Below are positions 7,420 through 11,960 of a DNA stretch of 11,960 nt, piece after piece; the first letter of the stretch is position 1, and each line of letters opens with the position of its first letter. The notes under the pieces are model-generated. The model was not told the origin of the DNA and searched no databases. It saw only the letters and a program-made list of their open reading frames with translations. The position numbers and the translations under genes are program-made. The DNA comes from Clostridiales bacterium UBA4959 (GTDB taxonomy: Bacteria > Bacillota > Clostridia > Oscillospirales > CAG-272), in assembly GCA_002397345.1 (NCBI GenBank), contig DHAH01000021.1, positions 969 to 12,928 on the forward strand. The letters are read 5' to 3'.

Positions 7420-8037
7420 TTGATATTTCATCGCGTCAGGAGGCGAGGAGTTACGTCGCATAATTTTTACGCCATTTTATTCAGGCAAAAATATATCGGG
7501 CGCTGGAGCCTTATGCGTAATATCACGCCCGATACGCTTGCGGCGCACAGCGCCGAGGTTGCCGCGCTTGCGCATGCGCTCGCTCTGATAGGCAACAAAT
7601 ATTACGATAAGAATTACGACTGCGGGCGCGCGGCGCTGCTGGCGCTCTATCACGACGCGCCGGAGGTATACACGGGCGACATGCCTACGCCGGTCAAATA
7701 TTTCAGCTCCGAAATGCGCGCCGCTTATACGGATATAGAACATAAAGCCGGTCAGGTGCTGCTTTCCAAGCTGCCCGAGGAGTTACGCGGCGAATTCGGA
7801 TCGCTGTTCGGAATCACGCCGTCCGAGGACGACGCACGTCTGCTTCTTATTGTTAAGGCCGCGGACAAGTTGAGCGCGTATATAAAGTGCGTAGAGGAAG
7901 AAAAGTGCGGCAACACCGAGTTCCGCGAGGCGCGCAAGACCTTACTCGCAACGCTGCGGCAAAATCCCCTGCCCGAGCTGGAGCGTTTTATGGCGGATTT
8001 TTTGCCCGCGTTCGAGCTGACGCTCGACGAGCTGTAA
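7420..8037 (+). CDS. YfbR-like HD-domain 5'-deoxynucleotidase
   Basis: This HD-superfamily phosphohydrolase of the YfbR type should remove the phosphate from deoxynucleoside 5'-monophosphates in the cytosol with a bound divalent metal. Numbered from TTG 7420 (205 residues), the family signatures are RWSLMRN (28-34), His43 in AAHS, the HD pair His78-Asp79 in ALYHDAPEV with Glu82, TGDMPTPVKYF (85-95), and Asp149 in KAADKLSAYIKC. These match the metal and active-site residues known from E. coli YfbR. The start is uncertain. TTG 7420 has no ribosome site, while AGGAGG at 7438-7443 lies inside the frame and has no ATG, GTG or TTG at the right distance. ATG 7513 would cut off the conserved Arg-Trp. 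By comparison with YfbR, translation should begin near 7450-7456. upp follows after 47 bases, so the two form a nucleotide salvage operon. Confidence 0.88.
   Translation: MIFHRVRRRGVTSHNFYAILFRQKYIGRWSLMRNITPDTLAAHSAEVAALAHALALIGNKYYDKNYDCGRAALLALYHDAPEVYTGDMPTPVKYFSSEMRAAYTDIEHKAGQVLLSKLPEELRGEFGSLFGITPSEDDARLLLIVKAADKLSAYIKCVEEEKCGNTEFREARKTLLATLRQNPLPELERFMADFLPAFELTLDEL
7438..7443 (+). promoter_or_regulatory. AGGAGG site without a standard start codon downstream
   Basis: A perfect AGGAGG, followed by a second GAGGAG (7445-7450), sits where the ribosome site of the YfbR-like gene should be. The in-frame codons after it are CGA, GGA, GTT, ACG and TCG. ACG at 7453 lies 9 bases from AGGAGG, the ideal distance. 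A rare non-AUG start, or a base change from ATG to ACG, would explain this. Confidence 0.5.
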
Positions 8038-8084
8038 AAACGAATAATATATAATTTTATCTTTAAACAAGAAGGAATATTTAA

Positions 8085-8714
8085 ATGGGAACGTTTCAAA
8101 TAATCAAACATCCGCTTATCGAACACAAACTGACCTTAATGCGCAGTACGGAAACCGGACCGAAAGATTTCCGTGAGCTGTTGGGAGAGATCGCAATGCT
8201 TATGGGATATGAAATCACGCGCGATTTCCCTCTTGCGGAGGTGGAAATCGAAACACCCATGCAAAAGATGACGGCGCGAAAAATCGAAGGCAAAAAAGTC
8301 GCCGTTGTACCAATCCTGCGCGCCGGATTGGGCATGGTTGACGGGCTGCTCAGCCTTATTCCCGTGGCGAAGGTGGGCCATATCGGGCTGTACCGCGATC
8401 ATGAAACGCATATGCCCGTGGTCTATTATAACAAGCTGCCTTTTGATATAGAACAGCGCACCGTTATCCTGTGCGATCCGATGCTCGCGACCGGCGGCTC
8501 CGCGTCCGACGCGGTTGCGATGCTCAAAGAAAAGGGCGTGACCGACATTCGCCTGATGTGCCTTGTCGCCGCGCCTGAAGGCGTGGCGAAGCTGCAAGCC
8601 GATCACCCCGACGTAAACATCTACACCGCAGCGCTTGACGAGCGCCTTAACGAAAACGCCTACATCCTCCCCGGTCTGGGCGATGCAGGCGACCGTCTAT
8701 TCGGGACGAAATGA
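8085..8714 (+). CDS. upp: Uracil phosphoribosyltransferase
   Basis: The enzyme converts uracil and PRPP to UMP and pyrophosphate in the pyrimidine salvage pathway. At 209 residues it has the normal family length. [12 protein letters not shown] (76-87) and the PRPP-binding loop [12 protein letters not shown] (130-141) are intact. The C-terminal uracil-binding segment [16 protein letters not shown] (193-208) is also complete. A GAAGGA ribosome site (8071-8076) stands 8 bases before the ATG. It follows the YfbR-like nucleotidase by 47 bases, probably on the same transcript. A TATAAT at 8050-8055 in the gap lacks a good -35 box, so an internal promoter is only a weak possibility. The pairing makes sense: one enzyme dephosphorylates nucleotides, the other recovers the free base. 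A hairpin element follows the stop codon. Confidence 0.97.
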   Translation: MGTFQIIKHPLIEHKLTLMRSTETGPKDFRELLGEIAMLMGYEITRDFPLAEVEIETPMQKMTARKIEGKKVAVVPILRAGLGMVDGLLSLIPVAKVGHIGLYRDHETHMPVVYYNKLPFDIEQRTVILCDPMLATGGSASDAVAMLKEKGVTDIRLMCLVAAPEGVAKLQADHPDVNIYTAALDERLNENAYILPGLGDAGDRLFGTK

Positions 8715-8726
8715 CGGAGATACGCC

Positions 8727-8797
8727 GGGGGACTTTTTGAGGAAAATGTCCTCTCCCTAATCGCCGCAGCGATTAGGGAGGACCCCCAAAACCTTTT
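8727..8797 (+). terminator. Hairpin element after upp with two alternative stems
   Basis: The main stem pairs GTCCT and CCCTAATCGC (8748-8764, two-base bulge) with GCGATTAGGGAGGAC (8769-8783) around a CGCA loop. A T5 run follows after a short gap (8793-8797). An upstream stem, GGACTTTTT (8729-8737) with AAAATGTCC (8743-8751), uses part of the same left arm, so the two exclude each other. It probably ends the upp transcript, though the T run is set back from the stem. It could also be a dispersed intergenic repeat. Confidence 0.5.
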
Positions 8798-8823
8798 TAA
8801 AAAATATATATTAATAATTGTTG

Positions 8824-8829
8824 TATAAT
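8824..8829 (+). promoter_or_regulatory. Possible -10 box of a cinA promoter
   Basis: TATAAT lies 63 bases before the cinA start, after the upp hairpin. No convincing -35 box is found 16-18 bases upstream, so the call is weak. If the hairpin stops transcription, cinA needs a promoter here. Confidence 0.3.
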
Positions 8830-8891
8830 AAAAACACACCCTTCTTAAGCAGGTGTATCCCCGTATCTTTTTTAATGAAAGTGTACAACTT

Positions 8892-10160
8892 ATGATAAAA
8901 ATAAACACCGCGGAGATCCTTTGCGTAGGCACGGAGCTATTGATCGGCGACATTGTGAATACCAATGCCGCGTTTATCTCAAAGCGGCTGGCATCGCTGG
9001 GATTCAATCAGTATCATCAGACGTGCGTAGGCGACAACCCCGCGCGCCTTACCGCCGCGATAAACGAGGCGCTGGAACGCTGCGATCTGCTGATCACCAG
9101 CGGCGGTTTAGGCCCGACCTATGACGACCTTACCAAAGAAACCGTCGCCGTCGCGATGGGGCGCGGACTCGAGCTACACGAACGCTCGCTAGAGCGTATG
9201 CGCGCCTTTTTCACCTGCCGCGGCTCGCTGATGTCGGAAAACAATATAAAACAGGCGATGATGCCGCGTGGCGCAGTGGTGTTTGACAACGACTGGGGCA
9301 CCGCGCCGGGGCTTGCCGTCGAAGATGAGGAGCGCGGTAAAATTGTTATCATGCTGCCCGGCCCGCCGCGTGAGCTGGAGCCGATGTTCGACACATATGT
9401 AATGCCATATCTGCGCGGGTTCGCATCCGAAATACTCGTCAGCCGCAACATAAACATCGTCGGTATGGGAGAATCGGCTGTCGAAGCGCACCTGCGCCCC
9501 CTCATGGAGGCGGCGCTTAACCCGACCGTCGCGCCTTATTGCAAAGAAGGCGAAGTTCGGCTGCGTGTCACTGCCAAAACAAGCGATTATGAAACCGGAC
9601 TGCGCATGTGCGACGAGATGATCGGGCAGATCCGCCAAAGCGAGGTCGGGCGTTATATCTACGGTATTGATACCGATTTAGAGCATGCCGTTGTCGATAC
9701 ACTGCGCGGGAATTCGCTGACGCTCGGTATCGCGGAGTCGTGCACCGGCGGGCTTGTGGCGACGCGGATCACCGACGTTGCCGGCTGCTCCGATGTATTC
9801 CTCGGCGGTGTCGTCGCATACGCCAACGCGGTAAAAGAATCGGCGCTCGGCGTCAGCGCCGACACGCTGCGCGCATATGGCGCGGTGTCCGAGCAGACCG
9901 CGCGCGAAATGGCGCTCGGTGTGCGCTCACGGCTGGGCTGCGATGTGGGCATCGCGACCACCGGCATCGCAGGGCCGACGGGCGGCACAACTTATTTGTC
10001 CAATGGACAAATAATTGATAAGCCCGTGGGACTTGTATATGTCGCATGTTCTTATAAAGATAACACTGTCGTTGATAAACTAAACCTCACCGGCACGCGC
10101 GCCCACATCCGGCGGCTGGCATCAAACCGCGTCTTAAAAATGGTGCTCGAGATAATTTAA
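8892..10160 (+). CDS. cinA: CinA: MoCF-like domain plus NMN-deamidase-type C-terminal domain
   Basis: This 422-residue protein is the full two-domain CinA. Residues 6-170 form the MoaB/MogA-like domain (ILCVGTELLIGDIVNTN; SGGLGPTYDDLTKE at 70-83; LPGPPRELEPMF at 155-166). A linker domain follows to about 255. The C-terminal amidase domain has AESCTGG (281-287) with the nucleophile Ser283, SDVFLGGVVAYAN (300-312), GAVSEQTAREMA (330-341) and TGIAGPTGG (357-365). That domain is known to deamidate nicotinamide mononucleotide, and related N-terminal domains hydrolyse ADP-ribose. The ATG at 8892 was chosen because MIKINTAEIL matches the usual start; an upstream GTG at 8853 has no ribosome site, and the site for 8892 is itself weak. 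About eight extra residues (near 367-374) sit after GPTGG and coincide with a perfect DNA palindrome. Historical links to competence do not apply directly here. Confidence 0.95.
   Translation: MIKINTAEILCVGTELLIGDIVNTNAAFISKRLASLGFNQYHQTCVGDNPARLTAAINEALERCDLLITSGGLGPTYDDLTKETVAVAMGRGLELHERSLERMRAFFTCRGSLMSENNIKQAMMPRGAVVFDNDWGTAPGLAVEDEERGKIVIMLPGPPRELEPMFDTYVMPYLRGFASEILVSRNINIVGMGESAVEAHLRPLMEAALNPTVAPYCKEGEVRLRVTAKTSDYETGLRMCDEMIGQIRQSEVGRYIYGIDTDLEHAVVDTLRGNSLTLGIAESCTGGLVATRITDVAGCSDVFLGGVVAYANAVKESALGVSADTLRAYGAVSEQTAREMALGVRSRLGCDVGIATTGIAGPTGGTTYLSNGQIIDKPVGLVYVACSYKDNTVVDKLNLTGTRAHIRRLASNRVLKMVLEII
9992..10014. repeat. Perfect palindromic insertion inside cinA
   Basis: TTATTTGTCC (9992-10001) and GGACAAATAA (10005-10014) form a perfect 10-bp inverted repeat around AAT. 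It lies where most CinA proteins, as I remember them, pass from GPTGGT straight to KPVGLV. It is much richer in AT than the surrounding gene. The reading frame is kept, adding residues YLSNGQII or similar. Confidence 0.6.
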
Positions 10161-10167
10161 CCAATAC

Positions 10168-10211
10168 AGGGATACACGGGTAGTTTTTAACCCATGTATC
10201 CCTTATTTTAT
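10168..10211. terminator. Bidirectional terminator between convergent genes
   Basis: AGGGATACA (10168-10176) plus GGGT (10178-10181) pairs with ACCC (10190-10193) plus TGTATCCCT (10195-10203), with a single C/A mismatch and an AGTTTTTA loop. A TTATTTTAT tail follows on the plus strand. It starts 8 bases after the cinA stop codon and ends just before the stop codon of the convergent gene, so it can serve both. Confidence 0.75.
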
Positions 10212-10214
10212 GAT

Positions 10215-11801
10215 TTATATGATTCCGCGCGACTGATCAATCGGCACCGTCTGCCATTCGCCGACAGAGAACATATAAGCGAAACGGCAGCTTCCTTCAC
10301 GCGGACGTCCGTCCGTATACACCTCGGCATGCCAATACGCTTTAGGGTACGGTATCGATACGCCATCACCCAAAATTTGATCGCGCGTGAAATCATACGC
10401 CTGCCAGATATCGCCGTTAAAATTATCGCTGCTGTAAACCGCGTATGCAGCCCGCACTGTCGGAACGTCATAATAATCGCAACCCTGCGGCACAGGTGTT
10501 CCCGTTTTGAAAAACCGTCCCGCCAAGTAGTGATTTTCGGTATCCACCTCATGACCGTTATGGTGCATCATCGAGCAGTTTTCAGATATCTCCACACCAT
10601 ATTCGGATGCAAGCGCATCCAGCGCGGGCATAAATTCCCCGCTGCGCGCCCACAGGTCGCCCCAATCTTCTCCGGTACGCCAAGCGTCGATGCCGATAAA
10701 GCGTAATTTGCCAAGGTCACGGTATTCGAAACTCTCGCGTTTTATCGGTTTAGCCCCATGTATATTCTTCACCACACCGGGCATGAACAGCGTCCATTGA
10801 AGCGAATTATCATATTCTTTTAATAAATTTACATAATCCGTCGCTTTTTCTCGCATACCGCGTCCACGAAGGGCAGTAAAATCGCAAAGAGCGGGGTCTA
10901 CCGCTTCGTGCAGCCATAAATCGGATGTATGCGCGCCCGGAATTGCTTTTGCAATACGCTCTATCGCGGCAAACACCGGCGGATTCACCACGCCGGGATA
11001 TTCGGCGTTAAGCTTTTTTAAATATTCGTATAATTGCCAGCGATAATGGTTAAAAAGCAGCAGCCCGCACTGTTTCAAGAATTGTTCATTGTTTTTGGGG
11101 TTTTGCCACTGTTCATCATCGAGCAGCCATTTGACCATTTCATCAAACGCGCGCCGGTTCGTGAATATTTCCTGCCCCTCCGCTATAACGAGATGATCAT
11201 AGTTACGGAATCTCACCGCCCAATCGACAATTCGGTCATATGCTGCCTGACCCGTCAAACGTTCCCCTGTCTTTTTGCCGATAATAAGAAGACCCGCGCA
11301 TTTTTCATACCAGTCTGAATTGTAATAATATTCTTCGGAATCATGTTTCGCACCGTTCGGCGGCCAGAATGAGCGCGTGTACAGTCCTCCTTCGTCATAA
11401 CCCACAATCAGGCAGGACATAGGCATTTTTTCTGTGATACCGAACCCGATAACCGGACGGTCTGCGTCAATCGACTGTTTTATTTTATCAAGATAAAATT
11501 CTTTCTGCGGTTTGGCGTGAGCGCCGCGCTCCGCATTATCGCCATAATAATATTCGCTTTCGTAACCTAATGCTTCGAAAGTGCGCGCCGGAATTTCCGG
11601 TATTATGCTGACCTCGTCGCAGCAAGAAGCGAATCTCCACGGGAAGCACAAACCTGCGCCCGATAGCGCAAATAACTCGTCCTGTGCCACAGGGTCGCCG
11701 ATATATTCCATCAACCGCATAACCGAACCGATATAGCACACCGCCGAAGGGTTGCCGTACCGCATAGCGGGGACACCGGGAAGTATCTTGGATTTGTTCA
11801 T
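10215..11801 (-). CDS. Two-domain protein: peptidase-like (BtrH_N/C39-like) N-terminus and GyrI-like effector-binding C-terminus
   Basis: I do not recognise this 528-residue protein as a named gene. It has no signal peptide or membrane helix and should be cytosolic. Residues 13-175 resemble a papain-like fold of the C39/BtrH_N kind: MRYGNPSAVCYIGSVMRLM with Cys22, ELFALSGAGLCFPW (42-55), DRPVIGFGI (114-122) and LIVGYDEGGLYTRSFWPP (131-148). The His normally found six residues before GYD is absent (Met128), so catalysis is doubtful. Residues about 180-340 are mostly helical. Residues 365-512 resemble a GyrI/AraC-effector-binding domain: KLRFIGID, HYLAGRFFKTGTPVPQGCDYYDVPTVRAAYAVYSS and YPKAYWHAEVYTDGR. 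An AAAGG ribosome site stands 7 bases before the ATG. It is a single-gene unit with its own promoter. A sensor or small-molecule-binding role is inference from the fold resemblance. Confidence 0.75.
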   Translation of the reverse strand: MNKSKILPGVPAMRYGNPSAVCYIGSVMRLMEYIGDPVAQDELFALSGAGLCFPWRFASCCDEVSIIPEIPARTFEALGYESEYYYGDNAERGAHAKPQKEFYLDKIKQSIDADRPVIGFGITEKMPMSCLIVGYDEGGLYTRSFWPPNGAKHDSEEYYYNSDWYEKCAGLLIIGKKTGERLTGQAAYDRIVDWAVRFRNYDHLVIAEGQEIFTNRRAFDEMVKWLLDDEQWQNPKNNEQFLKQCGLLLFNHYRWQLYEYLKKLNAEYPGVVNPPVFAAIERIAKAIPGAHTSDLWLHEAVDPALCDFTALRGRGMREKATDYVNLLKEYDNSLQWTLFMPGVVKNIHGAKPIKRESFEYRDLGKLRFIGIDAWRTGEDWGDLWARSGEFMPALDALASEYGVEISENCSMMHHNGHEVDTENHYLAGRFFKTGTPVPQGCDYYDVPTVRAAYAVYSSDNFNGDIWQAYDFTRDQILGDGVSIPYPKAYWHAEVYTDGRPREGSCRFAYMFSVGEWQTVPIDQSRGII

Positions 11802-11830
11802 TTTAGCGCCTTTCTTTGGTTTTATTTACT

Positions 11831-11859
11831 ATTATAAATCACCCCACAGCCATTTTCAA
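11831..11859 (-). promoter_or_regulatory. Sigma-A promoter of the peptidase-like/GyrI-like gene
   Basis: On the minus strand, TTGAAA (11859-11854) and TATAAT (11836-11831) are separated by exactly 17 bases. Transcription would start near 11824, giving a leader of about 22 bases. Confidence 0.85.
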
Positions 11860-11870
11860 GTGAAACTCGT

Positions 11871-11919
11871 CGGGGCGACATAGAAATAATCCTCACGGAA
11901 TTATTTCTATGTCGCCCCG
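11871..11919. repeat. Perfect 20-bp inverted repeat with 9-base loop
   Basis: CGGGGCGACATAGAAATAAT (11871-11890) is the exact reverse complement of 11900-11919, around the loop CCTCACGGA. One more T-A pair (11870/11920) extends it. Neither side has a T run, so it is not a standard intrinsic terminator. It starts 12 bases upstream of the -35 box of the flanking gene. A mobile palindromic element or a structural/regulatory site is possible. Confidence 0.85.
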
Positions 11920-11960
11920 AATTTCAGTATTATACTAATACTACTATTCAATTAAGCACT

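Noticed and set aside
8136..8606. Minus-strand open frame of 156 codons across upp
   Set aside because: It is entirely antisense to the highly conserved upp gene and has no family resemblance.
8835..8876. ACACC/GGTGT hairpin followed by T6 before cinA as an attenuator
   Set aside because: The stem is only 5 bp with an 11-base loop, and the T run is 12 bases away; too weak to call.

Overview
This window looks like a chromosomal segment of a Gram-positive Firmicute, most likely a member of the Clostridia. The signs are strong AGGAGG-type ribosome sites, textbook sigma-A promoters with 17-base spacers, a CUT1-type sugar ABC importer without its own ATPase gene, and moderate GC content with AT-rich gaps. 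The species cannot be named from sequence alone. No rRNA, tRNA, CRISPR array, transposase or phage gene was seen.

Left block (1-6998, minus strand): one tightly packed operon read right to left from a sigma-A promoter at 6970-6998. It encodes a very large (1013-residue) secreted solute-binding protein, a MalF-type permease, a MalG-type permease and a secreted/membrane NHL-TPR-Yip1 protein that runs off the left edge. The binding protein carries two related beta-rich modules in front of its solute-binding domain. The two permeases would form the membrane channel, an ATPase encoded elsewhere would power it, and the NHL protein probably acts beside it at the cell surface. The substrate is unknown but probably an oligosaccharide.

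Middle block (6743-10160): an AT-rich divergent intergenic region of about 680 bases, then plus-strand genes for a YfbR-type 5'-deoxynucleotidase, uracil phosphoribosyltransferase (upp) and CinA (MoCF-like domain plus NMN-deamidase-type C-terminal domain). The first two form a pyrimidine salvage pair from one promoter. cinA follows a hairpin-rich gap and adds a pyridine-nucleotide salvage theme.

Right block (10161-11960): a bidirectional hairpin terminator separates cinA from a convergent single gene for a 528-residue two-domain protein. Its N-terminal half resembles a cysteine-peptidase/BtrH_N fold and its C-terminal part resembles a GyrI-type effector-binding domain. It has its own sigma-A promoter, and a perfect 20-bp inverted repeat lies just upstream.

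The points most worth a second look are the architecture of the surface importer operon, the palindromic in-frame insertion in cinA, the apparent lack of a normal start codon at the well-placed ribosome site of the yfbR-like gene, the peptidase-like/GyrI fusion protein, and the perfect inverted repeat at the right edge. None of these proves a new system.
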